DNA of 64,000 nucleotides, taken from Gracilinema caldarium DSM 7334 (GTDB lineage Bacteria > Spirochaetota > Spirochaetia > Treponematales > Breznakiellaceae). A program made the position numbers and the translations under genes. The notes under the pieces were generated by a model. The model had not been told where the DNA came from, did no database searches, and worked only from the letters and a program-made list of their open reading frames with translations. The stretch lies in assembly GCF_000219725.1 (NCBI RefSeq), contig NC_015732.1, forward strand, positions 3,106,972 through 3,170,971, written 5' to 3'. This document shows positions 1-9,352 of this stretch, piece by piece (position 1 is the first letter of the stretch; the number at the start of each line of letters is the position of its first letter).

Positions 1-21
1 TCCTACAAAATACTCTGCCAT
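1..21 (-). CDS. xylA: xylose isomerase, N-terminal fragment (cut by window edge)
   Basis: Only seven codons are inside the window (ATG at 21 reading down), giving MAEYFVG. A GGAGG ribosome binding site lies just upstream, and the codons follow the xylB stop by 13 bp on the same strand. Xylose isomerases commonly begin with a very similar M-A/T-E-Y/F-F sequence, and xylA beside xylB is a standard arrangement. The enzyme converts D-xylose to D-xylulose, the substrate of the upstream kinase. The identification rests on position and a very short match, so it is tentative. Confidence 0.5.
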
Positions 22-34
22 ATCTGGCCTCCTT

Positions 35-1522
35 CTATCGATATAGGGGACTTAAAGCCCCCAAATAGGTTGCATAGGTTTTATAAGCCTGATCATAAAT
101 CGAAACAGCCTTGGGATCCGGTTCAATTACCTGCCCGCCTTCGAGCTGTACATGGGTATTACATAATGCTTCTATGCTTGATGAAAGGCCTGCTGCAGTT
201 TCGAGGCACCAGAGGGCCTGTATGGCTGCCCCCATGGCGGCTGCTTCTTCACCAGCAGGTAGCCGGACCGGCAGGTTCATAATATTTGCGACCATACTCC
301 GCCACAGCGGGCTTTTTGCGCCTCCGCCGATGAGCCTGATTTCCTGGGCTTTAAAATTCAGCGCCTTAAACGACTCCAGCCCAATCCGCATACCAAAAAT
401 TGCGGACTCAAGGGCTGCCCGGGCAATATTCTCCCGGTTAAAATTAGCCGCTGTAATACCTTGTACACTGGCTCGGCCATTGGGCAGGTTAGGAGTCCGC
501 TCGCCATTAAAGAAAGGTAGAATTACAATCCCATCGGCACCAATAGGAGCAGAGGCTGCAGCACTGTCAAAGGAACGGACATCTATACCAAAAAGCTTAC
601 GGAATTCCTCGGTGGCTACCGTACAATTCATGGTACAGAGAAGTGGTAGCCAGCCACCGGTGGAAGAGCAGAAAGCCGCCAGGTTCCCCTGAGGGTCCAC
701 CACGGGGGTATTTGAATAGCCGTAGAGGGTACCAGAAGTCCCCAGGCTCATAGTGAGGAAGCCATCCTGAACGGTGCCGGTACCGATAGCCCCCATCATA
801 TTGTCCCCTCCCCCTGAAGAAACCAGAGCACCTTCTGGAATGCCAAATTCATCGGAGGCTTTTTTACTCACGAGACCGGCACTCTGGTTGCTTTCGATAA
901 GGCGGGGGAGGTACTGAATTAGGTTAGGATCGATGAGATCACAGATCTTTTTAGACCAACGGCGTTGGCGGATATCAAAAAGAGCGGTACCGGAAGCATC
1001 GCCATATTCAGCCACATACTCACCGGTTAAGAGGTAATTTATGTAGTCATGGGGAAGCAGTACATGCCTGAGGCGGACAAACTGTTCCGGTTTATGTTTT
1101 TTGAGCCAGAGGATTTTCGGGGCCGTATACCCCGGAAGCATCAAGAGGCCCGTCTCTGCTAAAAGAGCGGCTTCACCACCTGCGGCATTCGTAAGCTCTT
1201 CACATTCCGCTGCGGTTGCGGTATCACACCACAGTTTTACCGAATACAGGGGCTTTCCCTGTTCATCCAGAGGAACAAAACCATGCTGCTGGCCGGAAAC
1301 ACCTATGGCCACAATAGAAGCACGCAGGTCCGCATCAATTCCTACAAAACAGGCTTTAAGTGCCTTTTCATACCAGTCAGCTTCCTGCTCACGACTGCCA
1401 TCATTTCTGGCTGTCATCTGTAATGGCGCCTGGGACCTGGCAACCACCACCTTTTTCTCAAAATCATAAAGGATAACCTTACAGCTCTGCGTCCCTAGGT
1501 CAATTCCGCAGACTGTTTTCAT
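35..1522 (-). CDS. xylB: xylulokinase
   Basis: FGGY-family sugar kinase of about 495 residues, the usual length. It phosphorylates D-xylulose to xylulose 5-phosphate in the cytoplasm. The N-terminus has the ATPase phosphate-1 loop GIDLGTQSCK. Other family landmarks are SGQQHGFV, DYINYLLTGEY, the LSLGTSGT phosphate-2 segment and IRLIGGGAKSPLWR near the adenosine site. An in-frame start 45 nt further upstream exists, but the ATG at 1522 has GGAGG at 1531-1535 and begins exactly where family members begin. The next gene on the strand looks like xylA, and an AraC-type regulator is divergent, so this is a xylose-utilisation operon probably controlled by that regulator. Xylulokinase is favoured over related FGGY kinases because of these neighbours. 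Confidence 0.93.
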   Translation of the reverse strand: MKTVCGIDLGTQSCKVILYDFEKKVVVARSQAPLQMTARNDGSREQEADWYEKALKACFVGIDADLRASIVAIGVSGQQHGFVPLDEQGKPLYSVKLWCDTATAAECEELTNAAGGEAALLAETGLLMLPGYTAPKILWLKKHKPEQFVRLRHVLLPHDYINYLLTGEYVAEYGDASGTALFDIRQRRWSKKICDLIDPNLIQYLPRLIESNQSAGLVSKKASDEFGIPEGALVSSGGGDNMMGAIGTGTVQDGFLTMSLGTSGTLYGYSNTPVVDPQGNLAAFCSSTGGWLPLLCTMNCTVATEEFRKLFGIDVRSFDSAAASAPIGADGIVILPFFNGERTPNLPNGRASVQGITAANFNRENIARAALESAIFGMRIGLESFKALNFKAQEIRLIGGGAKSPLWRSMVANIMNLPVRLPAGEEAAAMGAAIQALWCLETAAGLSSSIEALCNTHVQLEGGQVIEPDPKAVSIYDQAYKTYATYLGALSPLYR

Positions 1523-1582
1523 GATATTCACCTCCGCCTTCATTAAAATCAATATACAGGGCCTCATTACAAGCTTTGGCCC

Positions 1583-1606
1583 TTCTAAAACACTAAGATC
1601 TTTTAG
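1583..1606. repeat. small hairpin of the TCTAAAA/TTTTAGA type
   Basis: CTAAAA (1585-1590) and TTTTAG (1601-1606) form a short inverted repeat with a 10-nt loop in the xylB leader region. Its core resembles the longer hairpins at 20665, 23563 and 59539. Membership of that group is only a visual impression for this weakest copy. Confidence 0.3.
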
Positions 1607-1655
1607 CAGTCATTTTCAACTTACGGTAACATGAATCAAAGCTCCATACACGGTA

Positions 1656-1685
1656 TTGATGAAACATATCTATTATTGATATTCT
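1656..1685 (+). promoter_or_regulatory. promoter of the AraC-type gene, leaderless arrangement
   Basis: TTGATG (1656-1661), an 18-nt spacer and TATTCT (1680-1685) are followed after only 6 nt by the GTG start at 1692. No Shine-Dalgarno sequence is present, so transcription probably begins at or next to the start codon. Confidence 0.5.
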
Positions 1686-1691
1686 AATAGA

Positions 1692-2534
1692 GTGAACATT
1701 AAAGATGCTGTTTATGTATATCGACTCGTAGGCGGGGATAGGCTTTCATGGCATGGCCGCTACCATACCCATGGGCCAAATGATTATGAATTTCACGCCT
1801 TTCTGGAAGGTGAAGGCGCCTTTTTGCTTAACAGAAAGCGTTACCATATCGAAGGGAACCGATTGTTTTTAACCCGTCCACGGGAATTTCATTCCATTTT
1901 GCCGGAAGCTTTGGAAAAGCCCATCAGTTATTACGCCTTTTTATTTGAAATAGATCCTGACATTCCTCAGGATCAGAAGGCTTTGGAACTCATCCAGGTG
2001 AAAGAACAGCAACAACAAAAGGGAATAACCATAGAAGGACGATCCCGTTTTTTACTGGAAGAACTCTATTTTTTATCCCGTTCAAAAGAATCGGCTCAAA
2101 AACAAGCTGCTGAATATCTATTATTGAGTCTTATCTATCAATGGTATGGTCATGGCAACCTTACTATGGAGTCACAACAAACAACCCAAACATCTCTTTT
2201 TAAACAAAACAAACATGTCGAACGGGCCTTGCAAATAATGGAAAAATCTATACAGGAAAAAATAAACACCCAGGATTTAGCAGAAGAACTGGGCCTTTCG
2301 GAGGAGCATTTTATACGGCTTTTCAGAAAGAGCCTTGGTATGTCTCCCTTTCAATATTTTACCCGCCTTAAAATAGAAGCCGCCAGTGCCTATCTCGTAG
2401 AATCCTTCATGCCAATTAAGACCATCTCGGACTACTTTGGCTTTGAAAATCCCTTTCATTTTTCCCGGATTTTTAAAAAATGTACCGGCCTCTCACCCAA
2501 GGACTACCGAAAAACATATACACAGCGAATATAG
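1692..2534 (+). CDS. AraC-family transcriptional regulator, probable xylose-operon regulator
   Basis: 280 residues with the usual AraC architecture. An N-terminal cupin-like ligand-binding domain (about 1-150, with His-rich WHGRYHTHGPNDYE and the RPREFHSI turn) is followed by a double helix-turn-helix domain at about 180-278. The second HTH ends in the signature FGFENPFHFSRIFKKCTGLSP-like segment, followed by PKDYRK. The start is GTG at 1692, six nt after a -10 box. It is divergent from xylB with 169 bp between, which suggests it controls the xyl operon and perhaps itself. The inducer is not visible from sequence; xylose or another pentose is inferred from context only. Confidence 0.88.
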   Translation: MNIKDAVYVYRLVGGDRLSWHGRYHTHGPNDYEFHAFLEGEGAFLLNRKRYHIEGNRLFLTRPREFHSILPEALEKPISYYAFLFEIDPDIPQDQKALELIQVKEQQQQKGITIEGRSRFLLEELYFLSRSKESAQKQAAEYLLLSLIYQWYGHGNLTMESQQTTQTSLFKQNKHVERALQIMEKSIQEKINTQDLAEELGLSEEHFIRLFRKSLGMSPFQYFTRLKIEAASAYLVESFMPIKTISDYFGFENPFHFSRIFKKCTGLSPKDYRKTYTQRI

Positions 2535-2583
2535 GGCTCCTGGTTTTCCTGAACTATGCTGTTAGTGCTATTAAGCGCCACTT

Positions 2584-2611
2584 TTGTCTTTTTTAAAAAT
2601 ACCGATATACT
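2584..2611 (+). promoter_or_regulatory. promoter of the sensor-kinase gene, leaderless arrangement
   Basis: TTGTCT (2584-2589), a 16-nt spacer and TATACT (2606-2611) sit 8 nt before the ATG at 2620. No Shine-Dalgarno is seen. A TTG start inside the -35 box would be possible on paper, but the receiver domain begins naturally at 2620. Confidence 0.5.
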
Positions 2612-2619
2612 TTAATAGT

Positions 2620-4371
2620 ATGGCCCAGTTACTCCTGGTTGAAGATGACCGTACCCTTGCCTCAGCAGAAAAGAAGCTACTAGAACGGCGCGGATTCAGT
2701 GTAACCATTGCTGAAAATGGTGAAAAGGCCTATGAACTGCTTGAAAATGGCTTACAACCGGATCTTATATTGATGGACTACCACCTCGGTAGCGGGCTCG
2801 ATGGAGTAAAAACCGCCGAACTCATTCAACTACAGTGGGATATTCCGATTGTGTACCTTTCTGCCGACACGGACCAGGAATATTTAAAAAAAATAGAACA
2901 ATCCGCCAGTTATAGCTTTGTTTTAAAAAGCTCCAGCGTTGATATTCTTGAAGTGTCTATTAAAATGGCTCTCAAACTCCATGAGGCACAAAAGAAAGCT
3001 GCAGAAAAGGATCGGCTTTACCATCAACTTTACGCAACCATGCACCAGGGGGTTCTGTATTATGATAGTGAGGGTCGTATCATCGAGGCAAACCCTGCGG
3101 CAGTACAAATCTTAGGCTTCTCCCGGGACCAACTCATAGGGATACAGCAACTACCACCAAACTGGAAAACCATACAACTAGATGGAACAATTATACAAGA
3201 AGAAGAAAGGCCGGTATCTGTAACACTCAGAACGGGAAAAACTATCAACAATTTCATTATGGGTATCTATCGGACCGACCAGGAACAATACCGATGGCTT
3301 TCTATTGACACCTTACTTTTAGATGAAAGCTTTGCACCCTATAAGATAGTGTCCACCCTGGATGACATAACTGATCGAATACATCTCGAGCAGGAATTAG
3401 AAAATCTCTTTAATCAAATGCACAATGGATTTGCCCTCCACAAGATAATCCTCGATGATCAGGGCAAACCGGTGGATTATCGTTTCCTCAAGGTGAATCA
3501 TGCCTTTGAACGATTAACGGGTCTTTCTGCAAAGGATATTGTAGGGAAACGGGTTCTCGAAGTCTTACCAAATACCGAATCCTATTGGATAGAAACCTAT
3601 GGGAAAGTAGCCTTAACCGGTGAAACGATTACTTTCCAAAACTATTCTTCAGAATTAAACCGTTATTACGAAGTCAGTGCATATCGCCCTGCACCAAAGC
3701 AATTTGCAGTTATTATTTCGGATATTACTGACCGAAAGTTAGCCGAAGCTGCACTTCAGGGCGCTTATCAAGAGAAAGCAACCCTTCTTAAGGAATTACA
3801 GCACCGGGTAAAGAACAGCTTTGCCATGATAGAATCTATGGTTCAGCTTGCCGCAGACTCCTACGCTTCGGAAGAAATAAATCAGGCTCTTAAAGAAATT
3901 CAGTTTCGGGTAAATGCGGTTTCCCAACTCTAAAGTCAGCTTCATCAGAGCAGTTCCTTTAATGTGGTAGACACCTATGAATATTTTGAACAGTTACTGA
4001 ATTCCATGACCGATTTTTCCCCGCTAATCCTTACTACCCATATTGAATCTCTTAAGATTCCGGTTAAAATTGCCACATCCTTAGGTATTATTCTCACTGA
4101 ACTGGTTACCAATGCCTTAAAATATGCCTACCCCAAAGGTATACAGGGGGAACTCCGGGTCGAAATTGTTCAGGATGCTGAGGGCCTTACCCTAAAGGTT
4201 CAGGATAAAGGCAGGGGACTTCCGGTAAATTTTGTTATGAAAAACTCAAGCGGTCTTGGATTGAACCTGGTAAAGGCCCTGGCTGAGCAGTTGAAAGGAA
4301 GTTTCAGCATCAGCGGCACAGAGGGAACTACCTGTATCGTTCATATACCGAAAGAAGTACTTGCGGTGTAA
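2620..4371 (+). pseudogene. response regulator-PAS-histidine kinase, interrupted by one in-frame TAA
   Basis: One 584-codon reading frame is broken by a single TAA at 3931-3933 (codon 438). The part before the stop has a receiver domain (about 1-120, acidic residues in VEDD, phosphoacceptor Asp53 in LILMDYH, Lys103), two PAS domains (about 133-255 and 262-375) and a HisKA_2 dimerisation domain with the phospho-His at 395 (LQHRVKNS). The part after the stop, in the same frame, gives SQLHQSSSF, the end of the HisKA_2 helix, then a HATPase_c domain (N-box LVTNALKYAYPKG, DKGRGLP, SGLGLNLV). TAA could come from TAT, TAC or CAA by one change. A GTG at 3964 could restart the ATPase half, but no ribosome site is seen. 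Ligand and target are unknown. It is either a recent loss of function or a sequencing error. Confidence 0.75.
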
Positions 4372-4423
4372 TAAGGGCAGACTGGAAACCTGTCAGCACC
4401 AAGAGGAACGAGCCCTCGATTAC

Positions 4424-5815
4424 CTACTTTCCTGCACCTAAGGGGATGAGTCCCACTAGCCCACGCACTTCTTCATCCGCAAAACGGATACCCATACCAA
4501 CAAAAAAATCACGACGGGGATCTAGAGCAGCGTTTACACCGCCATAAAAGTACAGCCAATTCCAGGGCATATTTGAAAAGGGATTAAAAGCTGGGTACCA
4601 ATAGAGGGTACCCCGCAAATTAGGAAGACCGTTTTTCTGAAAATCAAAGGCTTCTGCCGAAAGCTGGACCGATGCCAATGGGCTGAAGTCCAGACCAAGT
4701 CCTGCAGTACTTTCATAGAGCCCACCCCTGAGGGTAAACCATCCAATTCGCCGTGCAATTTCTGCATCGAGCACATAGGATGCAGTACTGCCAGCTGGGG
4801 CAGAGCTTACCCCGATACGGTAAAACCTGTCTTTAGATACGGGCTCAAGACGCATAGATACGCCGGATAAGAAAGAAGAAGTTAGAAACTCATACCGGCC
4901 TCGAGCATCGACTTGAACCCCTAAACCCGCAGCTTTTTTAACAATCAATCCAGCATCATTAACTACCTGATTGCTTGTTATAGCTAAGTTATTTATAGAA
5001 TCTAAGACTTCTTGTAATTGAGCAGCCGCAGCTTCTGTTCGCTCCGCTGTAGCAAGGAGGCTCGCATAGAGTTGTTCGTCATAAATTGCTTTACCAAAAT
5101 TACCTTCTCCAGAACGTATTTCATCGGTGATCCTTCGAATATTTTCTAACGCTAACCTTACATCTGATGCAGAGGTGGCAATATCTCCTTCTCGTTCTCT
5201 TAGCAATTTTTCAAACCGTTCTGTGATTAGAGCGCTTGATTCCAGTATACGAGATATTCGATCAAGCTCTGCATCACTTCGTTTGTTTACTTTTATTGCC
5301 ATTTCATTAAAAGTTTCAATAGTAACAGTTAATAATTCCAACTGTCTTGTTTGAAAATCCCGAATAAGTTCAGAAATTTGTTTTGTTAAATCCTGAGCTG
5401 AACCCAAAACAGCACCCATATCACTAGAACCATGCGCGGCTTCAAGACGACTGCCCGGTTTTAAAACAGGACTAGAATCTGAACCAGGTTGTAATGCAAG
5501 AATAGAAGTACCCAATATTGATGAAGGCTTTCTTAATATCGAAGAATCTTGCCGAATTTCAACATTTTTTAAGAATGCAACACGTAATAATGCAGTATCT
5601 CCTGTAAGTTCAATAGCCTTTATTTTTCCTACCGGAACACCTGCTAAATACACCTTAGAATTTGTACTCAAACCAGTAGCATCTTCAATTACTACTTCAT
5701 ACAATTTAGTATTAAACTCATTAAATCCATCACTGGAACGAATGACATATACAGTCCCAGCAGTACCAATAGAGAGGAAAAAAATCCCAATTTTAACATA
5801 TCTAGATAAATTCAT
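4424..5815 (-). CDS. MCE/MlaD-family lipid-transport protein with a C-terminal beta-rich domain
   Basis: 463 residues. One N-terminal membrane anchor (about 7-25) is followed by an MCE domain (about 38-115) with GLSTNSKVYLAGVPVGKI, then a long helical, coiled-coil-prone region (about 140-300). The last 150 residues are rich in alternating beta strands (RFYRIGVSS, LRGGLYESTAG, FFVGMGIRF), resembling an outer-membrane beta sheet. MCE proteins form the periplasmic shuttle of Mla-type ABC lipid transporters. It overlaps the upstream ATPase gene by 4 nt (ATGA), so it is translated with it. It is last in the double Mla operon. The C-terminal domain suggests it reaches the outer membrane by itself, which is an inference. 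No terminator is obvious before the convergent kinase gene. Confidence 0.85.
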   Translation of the reverse strand: MNLSRYVKIGIFFLSIGTAGTVYVIRSSDGFNEFNTKLYEVVIEDATGLSTNSKVYLAGVPVGKIKAIELTGDTALLRVAFLKNVEIRQDSSILRKPSSILGTSILALQPGSDSSPVLKPGSRLEAAHGSSDMGAVLGSAQDLTKQISELIRDFQTRQLELLTVTIETFNEMAIKVNKRSDAELDRISRILESSALITERFEKLLREREGDIATSASDVRLALENIRRITDEIRSGEGNFGKAIYDEQLYASLLATAERTEAAAAQLQEVLDSINNLAITSNQVVNDAGLIVKKAAGLGVQVDARGRYEFLTSSFLSGVSMRLEPVSKDRFYRIGVSSAPAGSTASYVLDAEIARRIGWFTLRGGLYESTAGLGLDFSPLASVQLSAEAFDFQKNGLPNLRGTLYWYPAFNPFSNMPWNWLYFYGGVNAALDPRRDFFVGMGIRFADEEVRGLVGLIPLGAGK

Positions 5816-6558
5816 ACTTTTAGCTCATTAAATGAAATTCTTAAAAACTCCTTAACAATATCTTTCTCTGACAGAGAAACTTCTTTTGGAGTACCATCTG
5901 CAACAATATGGCCTTTATGTAAAAACGCAATTCTGTCTGAAATACGAAAAGCCGCAGGAATATCATGGGTTATTAACAAACAAGTTACTCCTAATTCTTT
6001 ATTAACCCGTATTACCAAGTTCATAATGGTTTCTGATAAAACGGGATCAAGTCCAGTTGTTGGTTCATCAAAAAAGAGCACTTCAGGTTGTAACATTAAA
6101 GCCCGAGCAACACCAACTCTTTTTCTCATACCACCAGAAAGATCTGATGGATGCATATGCTCAATCCCAGGTAGTTCGATCCATTCTAATATTTCTGCTA
6201 CTCTTTTTTTAATTTTAACTTTATTTTTTAGCTGCAATACCTCTCGCAAAGGGAATTCTAAATTTTCACCAACCGTCATTGAATCGAAAAGAGCCGCATT
6301 TTGAAAAGCGTAACCAAAATGTTTTCGAATATTAATTAAAGCATCATGAGAAAGAGAAGTTAATTCTGCATCTCTATACCAAACCTTACCAGAATCAGGT
6401 GTAATCATCCCAAGAATACATTTTAACAGTACACTTTTTCCCGTCCCACTTTGTCCAACAACAGAGCAAATACTCTTTTCTGGAATCTCCAAATCCACTC
6501 CAGAAAGGACCTTCTTTTCTCCAAAGGTCTTATATAGGTTCTCTATTTTAAGTATCAT
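5812..6558 (-). CDS. mlaF: Mla-type ABC transporter ATPase (set 1)
   Basis: 248-residue ABC ATPase of the MlaF subfamily. Walker A is GQSGTGKS (35-42), the Q-loop lies in YAFQNAALF, the signature is DLSGGMRKRV and Walker B is LFFDEPTTGLDP, with the switch His in LLITHD. The LSGGM-R-K-R-V form and 'GQSGTGKSVLLK' are typical of MlaF. It would energise lipid movement between inner membrane and the MCE shuttle. It lies 3 bp after the permease gene and overlaps the MCE gene by 4 bp, forming permease-ATPase-MCE set 1 of the operon. Confidence 0.9.
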   Translation of the reverse strand: MILKIENLYKTFGEKKVLSGVDLEIPEKSICSVVGQSGTGKSVLLKCILGMITPDSGKVWYRDAELTSLSHDALINIRKHFGYAFQNAALFDSMTVGENLEFPLREVLQLKNKVKIKKRVAEILEWIELPGIEHMHPSDLSGGMRKRVGVARALMLQPEVLFFDEPTTGLDPVLSETIMNLVIRVNKELGVTCLLITHDIPAAFRISDRIAFLHKGHIVADGTPKEVSLSEKDIVKEFLRISFNELKV

Positions 6559-6561
6559 TAA

Positions 6562-7341
6562 TTATCTTCCAAAAAAGATTGGTCGCATAATAGTAATCAT
6601 AATATAGTCGGCAACCAATATAGCAACAGAAGAAGTAACAACAGCCTTAGTTGCTCCTTCACCAACACCTTTTGCTCCCTGTGTAACATGTAAACCAAAA
6701 AAACAACTTATCGTTGATACCATAAAGCCCATTACTACCGATTTAATAAGCCCTATTGTAATATCTGCAACTTTTAATACATCAAACATGTACTGTATAT
6801 AACTTGCAGAATCAATACCATATAATTGAGTCGAAATGAAATAGGATCCTAAAGATCCAACTATATTTGCCAATATGGTAAGGATTGGGAAAACTAATAT
6901 TGATGCCCATACACGAGGAACCACCAGATAATGAACAGGATCAATTGACATTGACTCCAATGCATCGATTTGCTCTGTTACTTCCATTGTTCCCAATTCT
7001 GCAGCCATAGCAGAACCATTTTTTGCAATTAACATAAGCGTTGTAATAATAGGAGCCAATTCCTGGGCTAAAGCTACAGCAACACCAGCACCAGTACCAA
7101 TTTCTGCCTGAAATGGTTGTAAAAGAACTACACTTTGTAATGCAAAAATCATTCCAATAGCAAGTCCAGCTAATAGAATTACCGGCACCGAGTTCACGCC
7201 TAATAATTCTATTTCATTGATCAATAAATGCCATCGAATCGGTCGAGTAACACTTTTTTTTAATACTTTTCCGAGAAAAACAAAATACTGACCAATTTCT
7301 TCAATTTTTGCTAAAATTCTTATAAAAAGATAACGAGTCAT
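6562..7341 (-). CDS. mlaE: MlaE-family ABC transporter permease (set 1)
   Basis: 259 residues with about five or six hydrophobic segments and the MlaE/YrbE family landmarks: LAGLAIGMIFALQ, TTLMLIAKNGSAMAAELGTMEVTEQIDALESM, and VPRVWASILVFPIL. The conserved E-x-G-x-M-x-V-T/S-x-x-I-x-A-L motif is intact. It forms the inner-membrane channel working with the adjacent ATPase and MCE protein. The gene begins 22 bp after the TPR lipoprotein gene in the same operon. A homologous permease of the second set is encoded at 10117-10902. The substrate is probably phospholipid by family, unproven here. Confidence 0.9.
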   Translation of the reverse strand: MTRYLFIRILAKIEEIGQYFVFLGKVLKKSVTRPIRWHLLINEIELLGVNSVPVILLAGLAIGMIFALQSVVLLQPFQAEIGTGAGVAVALAQELAPIITTLMLIAKNGSAMAAELGTMEVTEQIDALESMSIDPVHYLVVPRVWASILVFPILTILANIVGSLGSYFISTQLYGIDSASYIQYMFDVLKVADITIGLIKSVVMGFMVSTISCFFGLHVTQGAKGVGEGATKAVVTSSVAILVADYIMITIMRPIFFGR

Positions 7342-7363
7342 ATCACTTTCCTAAAATAGAATA

Positions 7364-8209
7364 CTATTGCAATATATCAATTCTATTCTGTACCTCATTT
7401 ATTTTCTCAGAAAAACGGCCTGCAGTGAAGATGTCTAAAGCTTTTTTATAATGTAATTTTGCTTTATCCATATTTCCCATTTTTTCATATACGGTGCCTA
7501 AAGCGAGATAATCACTGCCTAAACCACTACCATTCTCTGCTCTACGATCATACTCTATTGCCTGTACTAGATATTGTATTGCCGAAAGATAATCGTTTTG
7601 CTTTGAATAAATCGAAGCCATTAGATAATAATCAGAAGCTAATTCAATAAATGATTTATTTTTTTTGTCTATATCAATGGCTGATTTTAATACCTGTAAG
7701 GCTTCAGAATAGTGTTGAAGTTGTTTTAAAACACTGCCATATAAACGTAGCGCTCGGGCCTTATCACTTTGACGGCTATTCAAAATTTCAATAGCCTTGA
7801 CAAGCATATTCCGAGCTTGTTCAATAGACTCTGCGTCTCCAGATAGTAATAATTTCTCTGCTTCTAATAATCCAGCCAGAGCAATCATTTCATCAATACC
7901 AGAATCAAAAGCTAGTTCCTGAGCCTTTTGCCATGCATCAAAGCCAACCCCAGAAACTCGACCAAGCCCATCTAAAGCACGAATTCGGCCTTCAGGTTCA
8001 TCAACCAAAGTATATAACCTATAAGCCTCAGTATAATACTCCTTTGCAGCTTCAGTATACCCTTCTCGCAAAGATTTTGCCCCTAACAAGACCAGGCGAC
8101 CAGCTTCATTTCGAATAGACAACGACTGGGGTGGTGTTTTTGGGGCAGATGAACAACTTGTAAATACTATGCAGACTATTCCAAACGTGAAGAAATAAAG
8201 TTTTTTCAT
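7364..8209 (-). CDS. TPR-repeat lipoprotein between the two Mla sets
   Basis: 281 residues from the ATG at 8209, chosen because AGGGGG precedes it and because it gives a clean signal peptide (MKKLYFFTFGIVCIVFTSC) with lipobox Cys19. The mature part is helical with several tetratricopeptide-like repeats (about 40-275), the last ones reading YYLMASIYSKQ, YLALGTVYEKMGN and AKLHYKKALDIF. TPR proteins are scaffolds, so it may dock periplasmic partners of the lipid transporter. The location, between an MCE gene 10 bp upstream and a permease gene 22 bp downstream, ties it to the transport operon. No specific family name is recognised. Confidence 0.8.
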   Translation of the reverse strand: MKKLYFFTFGIVCIVFTSCSSAPKTPPQSLSIRNEAGRLVLLGAKSLREGYTEAAKEYYTEAYRLYTLVDEPEGRIRALDGLGRVSGVGFDAWQKAQELAFDSGIDEMIALAGLLEAEKLLLSGDAESIEQARNMLVKAIEILNSRQSDKARALRLYGSVLKQLQHYSEALQVLKSAIDIDKKNKSFIELASDYYLMASIYSKQNDYLSAIQYLVQAIEYDRRAENGSGLGSDYLALGTVYEKMGNMDKAKLHYKKALDIFTAGRFSEKINEVQNRIDILQ

Positions 8210-8219
8210 CTTTATCCCC

Positions 8220-9326
8220 CTAAAAATCATTATTTCTAAGCCCAGTAGGCGCAGATTTAGGATCTATACGTTCGGGTATACCACCCCTTAGTAAGGGATT
8301 GTTTTTTAACCCTTCCAAAACATCTTGAGCCGATACTATAGCATTGCGAACATCATCAATCGTTGCTGCTATTCGAGGCATTTGTGCTGATAAGGTTGCT
8401 GTAGCTCCCTCAAGGTTTTTCATCGACTGCTCTACCTGTGCGAGAGACTCATCGATATGATTAAAGAGCCGATTCCCATCATCAAGGAGTGTTTTTAATG
8501 AGCCCTTGGGATCTAGTAATCGCGGGACTAATCCTGTCGGATCTTTGAAAGCCTCGCTAGTCTGTGCAAGATTACCAGTAATTGTAGATACAGATCCTAA
8601 AACTGAGGGCAGACTTGTCTCAACTTGTGTCATGATACCAGATACCCGAGGTACCAGTACTGAAACTGCGTCGTTTGTTTGCCCTAAAAGCCGTTCCAGC
8701 TGCTGAACCGAATCTGCTGCATCTCTCACTGCCTCAGCAACTGGCCCCGTTCCAGATCCAGCTACTGCACCATTTAAGATCATCAAGGTTTTCTTTAATT
8801 GTACCACCGTGTCATTTATATTTTCTATTAAGGGATTAATATTCGAGAGCAAGCGGGAAATGGTATCATCCTTTGGCGGACGATCAACTAAATCCTGCTC
8901 AACAAGACTCCTCCCTTCGGGTAAATCATAGGAAGGAATAAAAGATTTTTCTGGAAGATGAACCGATGACTTTCCTGGATGAAATAAGAGCTGATTTCCC
9001 AATCCTATAGGACTTATAACAAGCTCTAATAACGAGTTTTCTGTTACTTTATCAATATAGGTGTCATATATAACAAAAGTCGTATCAACCATGTTGTCAC
9101 GATTTAAAATAACCTTTTGAATACGCCCGATTTGAAATCCCTTATAAAAAATACCTGTTCCTGCGGACACACCAGCACTGGAATTAAATCGGGATTGATA
9201 GACATAATCCTTTGCGAACCATCGCTGTTTACCGCCCATCAAAATAAAAATTACCGCAAGCAGAACTAAAGCAAGCAAAACAAAAGTTCCTACAATCTGG
9301 TCAGCATATTTAATTCGGAATTTCAT
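8220..9326 (-). CDS. MCE/MlaD-family lipid-transport protein (set 2)
   Basis: 368 residues. A membrane anchor at about 11-31 (IVGTFVLLALVLLAVIFILM) is followed by an MCE domain (about 40-130, with GVSAGTGIFYKGFQIGRI), then a long alpha-helical tail rich in Leu, Val and Ser heptads (about 150-340). The motif LKNNPLLRGGIPE near the C-terminus recurs at the end of many MCE proteins. It should form the periplasmic lipid conduit for the second transporter set, with the ATPase at 9353 and the permease at 10117. Unlike the other MCE protein at 4424 it has no beta-rich C-terminal extension, so the two sets are not simple copies. Confidence 0.88.
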   Translation of the reverse strand: MKFRIKYADQIVGTFVLLALVLLAVIFILMGGKQRWFAKDYVYQSRFNSSAGVSAGTGIFYKGFQIGRIQKVILNRDNMVDTTFVIYDTYIDKVTENSLLELVISPIGLGNQLLFHPGKSSVHLPEKSFIPSYDLPEGRSLVEQDLVDRPPKDDTISRLLSNINPLIENINDTVVQLKKTLMILNGAVAGSGTGPVAEAVRDAADSVQQLERLLGQTNDAVSVLVPRVSGIMTQVETSLPSVLGSVSTITGNLAQTSEAFKDPTGLVPRLLDPKGSLKTLLDDGNRLFNHIDESLAQVEQSMKNLEGATATLSAQMPRIAATIDDVRNAIVSAQDVLEGLKNNPLLRGGIPERIDPKSAPTGLRNNDF

Positions 9327-9352
9327 AGTATCCTTCCTTTCAACAATCTAAA

